From the NCBI GenBank assembly GCA_947685225.1, contig CANTUV010000004.1:18383001-18447000 (forward strand): a DNA stretch of 64,000 nt, read 5' to 3'. The position numbers were made by a program, and so were the translations under genes. Source of the DNA: Garcia nutans (taxonomy: Eukaryota; Streptophyta; Magnoliopsida; Malpighiales; Euphorbiaceae). Below, in pieces: positions 22,263 through 34,008 of this stretch. Positions within the stretch are counted from its first letter, which is position 1. Each line of letters opens with the position of its first letter. A model generated the notes under the pieces. That model had not been told where the DNA came from. It was given only the letters and a program-made list of their open reading frames with translations, and did not search any database.

Positions 22263-23719
22263 CATAACACCCTTATACCTCATGTACGTACAGTATATAT
22301 ACTCTGTATATGTAAAGTACATATATAAGATACAAGAGTACCACCATAATTACCTGTGGAAACCTTATATACTTAATTATTAAAACAATTACATTTTTAA
22401 TAGACTAACTTATTAAATAAATACATTTATATTTAGTGTTTCAAAAAATCTTTATGAGAAAATATATGGAAAAAATTCGCCATAATTTTATCTGTAATTT
22501 CATTAAATCCAAAACCAAAATCACACAACCTGGCCATTGAAAAGCACTTCCAGATTCTTTATCATCACAATACTCAATAATTTCTCCAAACATTTATTCC
22601 TTCATTTCTGAGTAATTTACAAATATATGAAAATGTAAATTATTTACATTTACAAACTATAATTGCATAATCATGTTCATAACCCTTTGTATATACAAAT
22701 ACATATAATACCGTTGACAAATACTTATATAAATATGTGTATCTCTACATATATATATATATCTACATGATATGCAATCCAACACCAAGGTTAGGTCTCG
22801 TGGTATAACTTAAACTTCAAATTCCACTCACTATCCGAATCATTCTGGTATGCACTTCTAACACCTGTGCGATACAAACTATTGCGCTAAGCTTGAAAGC
22901 TTAGTAGTATGTACTTTGATATAAAAGGAAAATTAAAAGAGCAATGCAAAATACCTTTAATTTTCAATTCACAATATGACAATCAAATACATGATAACAC
23001 TTATATATTTTATTTATTAGAAACCATCATGTGTCATGTTCATATGCATTGGGCCCAAATGGCCCTATATAATATTCAAATTCCAAAGTTAATGTTTAGG
23101 CCTATTGACACCCAGTGTCTAGCCTGAAGGCAATATAAGTAATGGCCAACATCTAGCCCAAAGGCAAATCATAAAATGGTGACACCCAGTTTCTGGCCCG
23201 AAGGCAAATCATAGGCATGCCGCCAAGCACAAAACTTTGGAACAGAATACTATATAAGGCAACACACATATCAAACACATTTCCATGGTCCATTTTCTTT
23301 CACATTGTCTCATTTACTCATTTCTTTCCATAACCATGCATAATTGCCTTAGTTCAATATAATTCATCAATTTTCATTAATGTACGTCACCTTTTCAATG
23401 TGCCTACATTTCCCAAACACTTTGGGCTTTTTTCATATTTTTCTCATTTATAACATATTACTCATTTTAGCCATTTGTAATGGCTTAACATAATGCACAT
23501 CATGCATTTACACCACTTCACAACCAACATGTCAATGCACTTTACAACTCAAATGACAAAGTAGCTTGGCACATTCACTATTAAAATGTGAAAAGCCAAA
23601 TTAAGTGCAAATATATTTTAATTCATCAAAGTATGTACATACCTTCATTATGCCAATACACCTCTTAAGTCTTTCTTCACCAATTTCCCTTTCTCTCTTT
23701 AATTTTGTAACTTCCATTT
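22263..23719 (-). repeat. Element E 3' LTR, first part
   Basis: It matches 37894-39171 plus 46181-46340, from CCCTTATACC and GTAAAGTACATAT through the two-hairpin element at 22867-22904 to CTTTAATTTTGTAACTTCCATTTT, where element C interrupts. The rest is at 33303-33994. Confidence 0.88.
22867..22904 (-). other. Tandem two-hairpin element in element E LTR
   Basis: GTGCGAT (22867-22873) pairs with ATTGCGC (22881-22887, two G-T pairs). CTAAGCT (22887-22893) pairs with AGCTTAG (22898-22904). Its seventh stem pair is T-A where elements A and S2 have C-G, and its loop differs from theirs. Confidence 0.7.
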
Positions 23720-24077
23720 TGTAACACCCCTATATCCCATATACGTACCAAGCATGCTTAAACGATCGTAAAATACGTATACTGAATATAGAAAATGCCA
23801 CAGTTTAAAAAGGACACAACAAATATCTTTGTAAATAAGTGAAACCAACCTCACACATTTAAAAGAAATCCAAAAGATATCATATATATATATATACGTT
23901 TATTAATTCACAACGGAAGTTATTACAAATATATTAAAAACAAAGTTTACAAAACATAGAATACTGAATAAATACATGATTGGCAGCTCTTCTCTGATCT
24001 TTAAGTCCCAAAAGAAAAATCCTCAATGTCTAGTCTCACTTGGTCTCGAGGAGCTTTCAGGTTCAACTCTGTCACCT

Positions 24078-24114
24078 GCATGATCAAACACTATCGCGCT
24101 GAGCCACAGCTCAG
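24078..24114 (-). other. Tandem two-hairpin element in element C 3' LTR
   Basis: GCATGAT pairs with ATCGCGC (24093-24099); the copy in the other LTR is GTGCGAT, so one base has mutated here. CTGAGC (24099-24104) pairs with GCTCAG (24109-24114). Relative to the A, E and H stems, the third pair has changed from A-T to G-C on both sides. Confidence 0.72.
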
Positions 24115-24274
24115 TAGTACAAACCATAATGATAATATGCAATACTAATATCAATGTCATACATTCAACCCGTAAAGATCATGTTTGTAAATATTACATT
24201 TCAATAATTATGTCATTATCCATTCTACTCATTCAATGTTCATTATCATATCCAACAACAATGGCTTAATATAC

Positions 24275-24567
24275 GAACTTTCCCCCAACCAGGTCGGTTG
24301 CCCACTGAGTCTCAGGCCACTGCCAATCCCAGGGGTCCGCAGGAGGCAGATAAGCACGTATAAAACTATCAGTAACGAACCTTCCCCCAACCAGGTCGGT
24401 GGTCCAAGTTCGATTGCCCAAACCACAGGGTCCGCATGGTTCCGCAGGAGGCAGATAGGTACGTAATACTGACTGTACTGAACCTTCCCCCAACCAGGTC
24501 GGTTGTACAAGATCGGTTGCCCAAACCACAGGGTCCGCATGGTTCCGCAGGAGGCAGACAGGTTCGT
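24275..24567. repeat. Three-copy 102-bp tandem repeat in element C 3' LTR
   Basis: Units start GAACYTTCCCCCAACCAGG at 24275, 24377 and 24480, and each carries CAGGAGGCAGAYARG near its end. The unit is GC-rich, and all frames on the minus strand stay open, which explains the overlapping ORFs here. The other LTR has the same array at 31498-31790. Confidence 0.9.
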
Positions 24568-24980
24568 TCATTTCTATCTTTTAACATTGTTTTCTCAATT
24601 CATTCCCATCATTATCAATTAGACAAACATGCCTCAACAATCTTATTTATATAATCATAGCCATTCACAATGGCTTCTCATCACTTTTAAATCATCATGT
24701 CTCAATTATGTCATTTCACTATATACATATAATACATTTCACAAGATTCACAATGTGCAAAACATAACATTGTTCATATGCATCATCATTATCATCAAGT
24801 CACATTGATCAATTCATTACTCAAGTATACATAAACAATGGCATTGCACATACTTTTTCAATGATCATTATTGTTTTGAGTGTTTTCAAAAGGTTTACTT
24901 TAATGCTTAGGTACAAAAAAAACTTTTGAAGAATCAAAACAATACAAGAAGAACAAAGGTCAATCATCAAAGCTAACACC

Positions 24981-25296
24981 CTCAAGGGACACGGCCAAGC
25001 TTGTGGCCGTGTCTCTCAATATAAACATCCAGTAGCCAACACACTCAAGGGACACGGCCAAGCTTGTGGCCGTGTCTCTCAACACCAAAACTTCCCGAGG
25101 CAGACACGGGCAAGGGACACGGCCGTGTCTCTCATAAAAAAAATAGGCAGTGGCAGACACACTCAAGGGACACGGCCAAGCCAGTGGCCGTGTCTCTCCA
25201 AAACTCATCCAACACGGCCAAACTTCTCTCAACTTGGCCGTGTCTCCCAAAAATATTAAGTCTTGGCCGTGTTCTTTCTTTGATTTGGCCGTGTCT
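24981..25296. repeat. GACACGGCC inverted-repeat array in element C 3' LTR
   Basis: Units include two copies of GGGACACGGCCAAGCTTG followed by TGGCCGTGTCTC, one compact GACACGGCCGTGTC palindrome, one unit with a CCAGT spacer, then looser pairs. Each unit can fold as a hairpin with 9-bp arms. The same motif is found in the unrelated Athila elements B and D. Confidence 0.88.
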
Positions 25297-26088
25297 CACA
25301 TAAACAAAACCCTAAATGTGGCCAAACCTCTTTCAATTGCATTTAAACACATTATACACAACACAACCTCATTCAAATGCATATAAACCATGTCATTAAC
25401 ACTTATTTAACATGTTAATCATAATATTGCACATTAACAACACATCAACAACACATTTCAATACTAACAACCATATAGCTTCTTAACTTACCATCACTTT
25501 CGACACTTAAAAACACACCACAAACACAACTAATCATATCACTAACAAATCAAAATTCACTTTAAACACAATTCCAAAGAAAAACAAAGAATAGCAAGAG
25601 AGTACCTACCAAATTTGATGAAATTCCTCAATCTTCAACTCAATCACTTCAAAACTCCTTAGATTTTGATCTTAGAACCATCAATCTCCCTCTTGTTCTC
25701 TTGTCTCTTTGATAGCCGGCCAAACAATGCAAAGAAAGGAAGAAGAAGATGATCCACGGCAAAGAGAAGGAAAGAAGAAAGATAAACCCAAAGTCAACCT
25801 CCCTTTCCTTAAAACTCTCTCATCCAAGCACTTAAAATATTAAATAATACAAATAATCCTCCTCCATACATTAATTAAAACAAATTCAAATACAAACAAA
25901 TATCTTCTTCCACTATCTCCATTCTTTGACTTTCCATTGACCTAGGTATATGTTATATATATTCTAATATACATCACAACTTTTCTTTAAAAACCCTTTT
26001 CTCTTCCAATAGAACATATACAATAAATCCAATTAAAAAAAATAGTAAAACCCAAAACATCTAGGGTATACATTGGGATATTACAATT

Positions 26089-26098
26089 CTCCCCCTCT
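26089..26098 (-). other. Element C polypurine tract
   Basis: The reverse complement is AGAGGGGGAG, 3 bp from the LTR, identical to element A's. Confidence 0.87.
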
Positions 26099-26132
26099 AA
26101 AAAAAAAATTTCGTCCTCAAAATTACCTGATA

Positions 26133-29100
26133 TCAAATCTGAAATAGTTGAGGATATTGATCTCGCATTGATTGCTCATTCTCCCAAGTTGCTTCTTCTC
26201 TTTCATGATTCTTCCATAGAACCTTCACCAAAGGCACTTTCTTATTTCTCAACTCTTTCACATCCCGTGCCAAAATAGCAACTGGTTCCTCTTCAAATGT
26301 CAAATCTGGACACACTTCGATGGATTCAATTGGCAACACATGAGATGGATCCGACCTGTACTTCCTCAACATAGAAACATGGAATACATTATGAATCCTA
26401 TCCAACTCAGGTGGCAAAGCAAGCCGATAAGCAACTGGCCCAACTCTTTCCAAAATTTCATACGGTCCAATGAAGCGAGGACTCAATTTCCCTTTTCGAC
26501 CGAACCTCAAGATCTTCTTCCAAGGAGACACTTTCAAAAACACCTTATCTCCAACATTATACTCAATGTCTTTCCTCTTCAAATCTGAATAAGACTTCTG
26601 TCGATCTGAAGCTGCTTTCAATCTATCTCGAATCATTTTCACTTTCTCTTCAGTTTCTCTAACTAAATCAAGGCCAACTAACTTACCTTCTCCGAGCTCA
26701 TTCCAACATAGAGGTGTTCTACACCGTCTACCATATAACGCTTCAAATGGTGCCATACCAATGCTGGATTGATAACTGTTATTGTAAGCAAATTCAACAA
26801 GTGGTAAGAATCCATCCCAACTTCCAGAGAAATCAATGACACAGCTTCTCAACATGTGCTCAATAATCTGTATCACCCTCTCAGACTGCCCATCTGTCTG
26901 CGGATGGAAAGCAGTGCTGAAATGTAGTCGAGAACCCAAAGCACCATGTAAACTCTTCCAAAACCTAGAAGTAAACCGGGGATCTCGATCAGACACTATA
27001 GAAATTGGGATACCATGTAACTTCACAATTTCATGGACATACAGCTCAGCTAACCTCTCCAAAGAGTAATCCATCCGAACCGGAAGAAAATGAGCTGTCT
27101 TAGTCAACCTATCAATAATTACCCAAATAGCATCATGCTTCCTTTGTGTCAATGGTAAACCAGACACAAAATCCATTGTCACTCTTTCCCATTTCCATTC
27201 AGGCACTGACAAAGGCTGAAGCAACCCTGTTGGAACTTGATGCTCAGCTTTTACCCTCTGACATGTGAGACATCTGGATACAAACTCCGCTATGTCTCTC
27301 TTCATACCAGACCACCAGTAATGCTGTTTCAGATCATGATACATCTTTGTATTACCCGGATGCATAGCAAACACCGACTGATGTGCTTCTTCTAAAATGA
27401 TCTCTCTCAAAATAGCATCATTAGGTACACACAATCTGTTCTTAAACCAAAGACTCCCATCATTTCTCACAATGAAATCTCGACTCTTTCCATTCTGACA
27501 ATTTGAAATAATCTTTTGAATCTTTTCATCAGCCACTTGAGCTTCTTTAATCTGATCCAACAACACTGGTTTCAACTGTAACTGTGCCAACAATGCACCA
27601 TCATCACAAGATACAAAACTAACACACAACGCTCTCAACTCAACAAGCAACGAGAGCGAATAAACAGTCAAACCTGCTAAAGACTTCCGACTCAAGGCAT
27701 CAGCAACAACATTTGCCTTACCGGGATGATAATCAATCAAACAGTCGTAGTCTTTAATCAACTCTAACCATCTTCTCTGTCGAAGATTTAGCTCTCTCTG
27801 GACACCCAAATATTTCAAACTCTTATGATCAGTATAGATAAAACATTTCTCCCCATACAAATAGTGTCGCCAAATCTTCAATGCAAACACAATGGCTTCT
27901 AGCTCTAAATCATGAGTCGGATAATTGAGCTCATGCGGTTTCAACTGTCGGGAAGCATAAGCTATAACTTTACCTTCTTGCATCAGCACACAACCCAAAC
28001 CATTATGTGAAGCATCACTATAAATCACATATGGTTTGCCTTCCACAGGTAAAGTAAGAACAGGTGCTTGGGTTAACATTTCCTTCAACTGATCAAAGCT
28101 AGCCTGACATTGATCTGTCCACACAAATCTAATCCCCTTTCGAAGTAATCTGGTAAGTGGAGTAGCTATCAAAGAAAATCCTTTTACAAACCGTCGGTAA
28201 TAGCCTGCCAAACCCAAAAAACTTCTAACTTCAGTCACAGACTTTGGTGGACTCCAATTCAAAATAGCTTCAACTTTGTTCGGATCAACTCTAATACCTT
28301 CTGCTGAAACTATATGACCGAGAAAGGTTACTTGATCAAGCCAAAACTCACACTTCGACAGTTTAGCAAATAATTGCTTCTCTCTCAAAATTTGCAACAC
28401 AATCCGCAGATGCTTGTCATGTTCCTCCTCATTTCGCGAATACACCATAATATCATCAATAAAGACCACTACAAACTGATCCAGATAGGGCTTAAACACC
28501 CTATTCATTAAATCCATAAAAACTGCCGGTGCATTCGTCAAACCAAAAGGCATAACTAGAAACTCATAATGCCCATACCTGGTTTGAAATGCAGTCTTAG
28601 GAACATCTTCAGCTCTGACCTTCAACTGATGGTACCCGGATCTCAAATCAATCTTAGAAAACACTGCTGCACCCTTCAATTGATCAAAGAGATCATCAAT
28701 TCTAGGCAAAGGATATTTATTTTTAATAGTCACCTTATTCAATTGCCTATAATCGATACACAATCTCATAGTACCATCCTTCTTCTTTACAAACAGAACA
28801 GGAGCTCCCCACGGTGAAACACTAGGGTGAACAAACCCTCTATCCAACAACTCTTGTAACTGCACTTTCAATTCTCTCAGCTCAGCAGGTGCCATCCTGT
28901 AAGGAGTAATAGAGATAGGAGTGATACCAGGCAACAATTCAATACTAAACTCCACCTCTCTCTCAGGAGGCAACCCTGGCAACTCCTCTGGAAACACATC
29001 TGGAAACTCTGCAACTGTGGGTATAATATCAAGTTGAGAACTCTTTACTCTAGTATCCACAACATAAGCAAGGTAAGCCTCACACCCTTTTCTAATCAAT

Positions 29101-30777
29101 CTCCTAGCTGCAACAGCTGAAACAAATAAAGATGCCAGCTGTCCCTGCTCATTAGATACTATCACCTCTCTATCATCACTAGTTCTCAAAGTAACAACTT
29201 TCTTTTGACAGTCAACCACAGCTCCATGTCTAGATAACCAGTCCATGCCTAGGATCACATCATATTCCTTAAAAGGCATTTCGATTAAATCTCCAAGGAA
29301 CTCCTCACCTTGAACCACTACTGCACTATCTCGGTGCACTTTACTAACAACCACACTATGCCCTAACGGATTTGTCACCAATACATCAAATCCTAGGGAT
29401 TCAGCATGCACATCAGACACAGGTAAAACAGAGGCACTAATATATGAATGAGTGGAACCAGGATCAATCAAAGCAAGTACTGAAGTATCAAATAAAGAGA
29501 AAGTACCAGCAATGACTGTCGAAGCATCTGGTTGCCTCTGCATCACATAAATCCTCTGAGAAGATCCAGCCCCCTCTGGTCTACTCTCCCTGGATGTAGA
29601 ACCTCCTCTAGAACTGAACCCAGGTCTGCCTCCTCTGCTAAAACCCCTGCCTCCTCGACCTCCCCTCATACTAGGTCGAGAAGCTGCAGTATCTACTGAC
29701 ATCCGCTCCTGTCTCTCAGGACAATCTCTAACAAAATGATCGGGAGATCCACATCTGAAGCATACAGCTGGTCCACTATTCTTCCAACAAACACCTCTAT
29801 GATAACCCCCACACTGAGCACATATAGGTGGAGAGGATCTCTGAACTACTGGAGCAGGAGCACTCGCTACTGAAGCTGTAGGTCTAGATCTCTGCCTCTG
29901 AAACTGTACTGACCTACCAACTGGCCTCTGACTCCTACTAACCCGAGGAATAAAACTTCCTTTACCTCTCTTCACAGATGAAGACCCTGCCTCAAGCTGG
30001 GGCCTTCTAACCCTGATCTCATCTTCTGAAGCAGCTGCAATAACCTGTGCTCTCTCCACACTCCGAGCTGCTGCCACAAGCTGGGAAAAATCATGATATC
30101 TAGATCCAGCTACCAAGCACAAGATAGAGGGCCTCAATCCCTCCTCAAATCTCTTGCACCTATCTATCTCATCAGATATAATACCCCCAGCATAATGGCT
30201 CAACCGTATAAACTCAACCTCATATTTAGTTACTGACCAGTTGTCTTGTTTCAAGCTTAGAAACTCCATTTTCTTCACATCTTTGTACTCCCTTGGAGTA
30301 TATTTCAATTCAAACTCTCTTAGAAAATCAGCATAGGACAATATTGGTGGATCATCCATAGCATGGGGCACTGTCTTCCACCAATCATATGCGTCCTTCT
30401 GCAACAAGGATCTTGCATAATCAAATCTTTCTTCTGGAGTGGCTTGTAACTGAACAAATATTCTCTGTACTTTATCTAGCCACTGCTCAGCTACAGCTGG
30501 GTCAATAGTACCCAAGAAATCTTCTGCTCCATACTTCCGTAATTTGTCATAATGCCTTACTGATACCAAAGGCTGTGGGGGTGGCGGCGGTGTTTGCACT
30601 GGTGCTTGCCTCAAAGCCTCTATCACATGCCTAAGCCAAACTGGTGGAACCTCCTCACCAGCTGGTCCCCCCCAACACAGAAGCAGGTGCCTCTCCAGCA
30701 CTATCCACTCTAGCTCCATCATTAGGAGCAACACTCTCCTCACTACCCTCAGCTGACTGATGCAAATGAGGATCCAT
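26133..30777 (-). CDS. Element C gag-pol polyprotein (1536-codon frame, N-terminus shifted)
   Basis: The single frame 30743-26133 encodes all retrotransposon functions. Numbering from Met at 30743: gag capsid about 55-245; CCHC knuckle C328-C331-H336-C341, with a second cysteine cluster 308-319; retropepsin D427 (DPGST); reverse transcriptase with D699 and FIDD at 761-764; RNase H with D910 and D972; integrase zinc finger H1121, H1128, C1158, C1161; DDE triad D1191, D1252 and E1288, with exactly 35 residues in the DD35E spacing; GPY module about 1423-1445; chromodomain about 1483-1534. All catalytic residues are present. The first about 27 residues are not gag: the homologous start is ATG 30777 in another frame (MDPHLHQSAEGSEESV), and the switch occurs at seven C at 30667-30673. 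This could be a one-base indel or a sequencing error. As it stands, translation from the natural start ends early. Confidence 0.93.
30667..30673 (-). other. Homopolymer at frame break in element C gag
   Basis: A run of seven C on the plus strand (G in sense). Upstream codons match element A's gag N-terminus in one frame, and downstream codons match in another. Element A has TCTCTC-type sequence here and no break. Confidence 0.75.
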
Positions 30778-30929
30778 CACAACCTATATCTGCAAACACA
30801 GCAGAATACCTCTTATTAAATATTAGAGACTGCCAATACCAACATGTACGTTATTCAAAAATCCATTTTTTTAAAAATTAAAACACTCTTTTTCTTACAC
30901 TTGACCTAGGTTGAGAATCTCAAACCTAG

Positions 30930-30941
30930 GCTCTGATACCA
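30930..30941 (-). other. Element C primer-binding site (initiator tRNA-Met type)
   Basis: The reverse complement TGGTATCAGAGC lies 7 bp inside the 5' LTR. The flanking GGTTTGAGATTCTCAACC on the element side is itself a dyad and is also present in A and E. Confidence 0.92.
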
Positions 30942-31497
30942 AAACAATTGTAACACCCCTATATCTCGTATACGTACCAAGCATGCTTAAACGATCGTAA
31001 AATAATATAGAAAATGCCACAGTTTAAAAAGGACACAACAAATATCTTTGTAAATAAGTGAAACCAACCTCACACATTTAAAAGAAATCCAAAAGATATC
31101 ATATATATATATATATATACGTTTATTAATTCACAACGGAAGTTATTACAAATATATTAAAAACAAAGTTTACAAAACATAGAATACTGAATAAATACAT
31201 GATTGGCAGCTCTTCTCTGATCTTTAAGTCCCAAAAGAAAAATCCTCAATGTCTAGTCTCACTTGGTCTCGAGGAGCTTTCAGGTTCAACTCTGTCACCT
31301 GTGCGATCAAACACTATCGCGCTGAGCCACAGCTCAGTAGTACAAACCATAATGATAATATGCAATATTAATATCAATGTCATACATTCAACCCGTAGAG
31401 ATCATGTTTGTAAATATTACATTTCAATAATTATGTCATTATCCATTCTACTCATTCAATGTTCATTATCATATCCAACAACAATGGCTTCATATAC

Positions 31498-31790
31498 GAA
31501 CTTTCCCCCAACCAGGTCGGTTGCCCACTGAGTCTCAGGCCACTGCCAATCCCAGGGGTCCGTAGGAGGTAGATAAGCACGTATAAAACTATCAGTAACG
31601 AACCTTCCCCCAACTAGGTCGGTGGTCCAAGTTCGGTTGCCCAAACCACAGGGTCCGCATGGTTCCACAGGAGGCAGATAGGTACGTAATACTGACTGTA
31701 CTAAACCTTCCCCCAACCAGGTCGGTAGTCCAAGATCGGTTGCCCAAACCACAGGGTCCGCATGGTTCCGCAGGAGGCAGACAGGTTCGT
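31498..31790. repeat. Three-copy 102-bp tandem repeat in element C 5' LTR
   Basis: Same array as 24275-24567 with a few substitutions. Both copies still have three units. Confidence 0.9.
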
Positions 31791-32202
31791 TCATTTCTAT
31801 CTTTTAACATTGTTTTCTCAATTCATTCCCATCATTATCAATTAGACAAACATGCCTCAACAATCTTATTTATATAATCATAGCCATTCACAATGGCTTC
31901 TCATCACTTTTAAATCATCATGTCTCAATTATGTCATTTCACTATATACATATAATACATTTCATAAGATTCACAATGTGCAAAACATAACATTGTTCAT
32001 ATGCATCATCATTATCATCAAGTCACATTGATCAATTCATTACTCAAGTATACATAAACAATGGCATTGCACATACTTTTTCAATGATCATTATTGTTTT
32101 GAGTGTTTTCAAAAGGTTTACTTTAATGCTTAGGTACAAGAAAAACTTTTGAAGAATCAAAACAATACAAGAAGAACAAAGGACAATCATCAAAGTTAAC
32201 AC

Positions 32203-32522
32203 CCTCAAGGGACACGGCCAAGCTTGTGGCCGTGTCTCTCAATATAAACATCCAGTAGCCAACACACTCAAGGGACACGACCAAGCTTGTGGCCATGTCT
32301 CTCAACACCAAAACTTCCCGAGGCAGACACGGGCAAGGGACACAGCCGTGTCTCTCATAAAAAAAATAGGCAGTGGCAGACACACTCAAGGGACACGGCC
32401 AAGCCAGTGGCCGTGTCTCTCCAAAACTCATCCAACACGGCCAAACTTCTCTCAACTTGGCCGTGTCTCCCAAAAATATTAAGTCTTGGCCGTGTTCTTT
32501 CTTTGATTTGGCCGTGTCTCAC
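32203..32522. repeat. GACACGGCC inverted-repeat array in element C 5' LTR
   Basis: Same number and order of hairpin units as 24981-25296. Several arms have single transitions here (CACGACC, GGCCATG, CACAGCC). Confidence 0.88.
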
Positions 32523-33302
32523 ATAAACAAAACCCTAAATGTGGCCAAACCTCTTTCAATTTCATTTAAACACATTATACACAACACAACCTCATTCAAA
32601 TGCATATAAACCATGTCATTAACACTTATTTAACATGTTAATCACAATATTGCACATTAACAACACATCAACAACACATTTCAATAATAACAACCATATA
32701 GCTTCTTAACTTACCATCACTTTCAACACTTAAAAACACACCACAAACACAACTAATCATATCACTAACAAATCAAAATTCACTTTAAACACAATTCCAA
32801 AGAAAAATAAAGAATAGCAAGAGAGTACCTACCAAATTTGATGAAATTCCTCAATCACTTCAAAACTCCTTAGATTTTGATCTTAGAACCATCAATCTCC
32901 CTCTTGTTCTCTTGTCTCTTTGATAGCCGGCCAAACAATGCAAAGAAAGGAAGAAGAAGATGATCCACGGCAAAGAGAAGGAAAGAAGAAAGATAAACCC
33001 AAAGTCAACCTCCCTTTCCTTAAAACTCTCTCATCCAAGCACTTAAAATATTAAATAATACAAATAATCCTCCTCCATACATTAATTAAAACAAATTCAA
33101 ATACAAACAAATATCTTCTTCCACTATCTCCATTCTTTGACTTTCCATTGACCTAGGTATATGTTATATATATTCTAATATACATCACATATACACTCTT
33201 CTTTAAAAACCCTTTTCTCTTCCAATAGAACATATACAATAAATCCAATTAAAAAAAAATAGTAAAACCCAAAACATCTAGGGTATACATTGGGATATTA
33301 CA

Positions 33303-33994
33303 ATTTACTCAACCTTGATACTTTAATCTTTCTTCAAAACCAACTTGAAATCTTAAGAATTTTGGTGAAATTTGATGTATGTAGAAACAACTCTCTTTCT
33401 TTCTCTCTCTCTCCCTCTCCACTACGGCCATCCATGGAAAATGAAGAGGAAGAAGAGTTTCCTTTTGTTTCTTCTTAATTCCCATCCATAAATATTAATA
33501 AGTATTAATTAATTAATTAATTTCTTTTAATTACCATCCATACATTATTTAACATACTTTTTGATTTTTCTCTTGTTTACTATTTGTCTATTTATTTATT
33601 TTAATTACTATCTTCCCAACATCATTTTATATTACATTTATATGTTGTGTATATTTTATGTACATGTATATGTCACATATATTTTACTTATATATTACAT
33701 ATACTTTTATGTATATGTTTATGTAATCTATATACTATGTATATGTAATCTATATTTAATATATAGATTTACCCATATATTTATATATCATGTGTACCCT
33801 ATGTACACATCAAAAATACCCTATATTGTATATATATATATATATATATCAAGTCGATAATATATATACATATAAATAACATACTTATATATATAATATG
33901 TATATACTATATATACATTAGGTATATATTAGAAATATATAACATCTTTACCTCTGAATACTTATCTAATTTCTCTAAGATTATGGATATTACA
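33303..33994 (-). repeat. Element E 3' LTR, second part
   Basis: It continues the E LTR after element C and matches 46341-46602, then runs on through long AT-rich TATATGTATA tracts to the terminus GGATATTACA. A CT-rich microsatellite (about 33393-33420) and a GGCCATCCATGG leader word (about 33427) occur in both copies. The ORF at 33561-33860 is simple sequence. Confidence 0.85.
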
Positions 33995-33997
33995 ATT

Positions 33998-34008
33998 CTC
34001 TCCCCCTT
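33998..34008 (-). other. Element E polypurine tract
   Basis: The reverse complement AAGGGGGAGAG adjoins the LTR end. The bases that follow (TTTCGTTCTCAAAATTACCT) match the same region of A and C, showing common descent of the 3' end. Confidence 0.75.

Larger units (their letters stand above)
23720..26085 (-). repeat. Element C 3' LTR
   Basis: 2366 bp, TGTAACACCCC to GGGATATTACA. It contains the two-hairpin element (24078-24114), a three-copy 102-bp repeat (24275-24567) and a GACACGGCC inverted-repeat array (24981-25296). A GGCCGGC-type leader word lies near 25716. Confidence 0.95.
23720..33302 (-). mobile_element. Element C: nearly complete Tekay chromovirus inserted in element E LTR
   Basis: LTRs at 23720-26085 and 30949-33302 are visually almost identical, with a PPT beside the left and an iMet PBS beside the right. 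A single gag-pol frame of 1536 codons fills the interior. The empty site is preserved in E's other LTR (CTTCCATTTTCTCAACC, about 46334-46350). The flanks of C are ATTTT and ATTTA, so the TSD is intact apart from one base. It is the youngest-looking and most complete element in the window. Confidence 0.96.
30949..33302 (-). repeat. Element C 5' LTR
   Basis: 2354 bp. It carries the same internal features as the left LTR: two-hairpin element near 31301-31338, 102-bp repeats at 31498-31790, and the inverted-repeat array at 32203-32522. Differences from the left copy are a few substitutions and short indels such as loss of an 11-bp CGTATACTGAA-like segment near 31003. Confidence 0.95.

Noticed and set aside
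24229..24654. Several overlapping Cys/Pro-rich ORFs on both strands that look like a small repeat protein
   Set aside because: They are different frames of the 102-bp tandem repeat in element C's LTR and are repeated at 31456-31877. No domain or codon pattern supports coding.
26340..28817. Plus-strand ORFs opposite element C gag-pol and element A pol
   Set aside because: They are antisense shadows of conserved pol codons and occur at homologous places in both elements.
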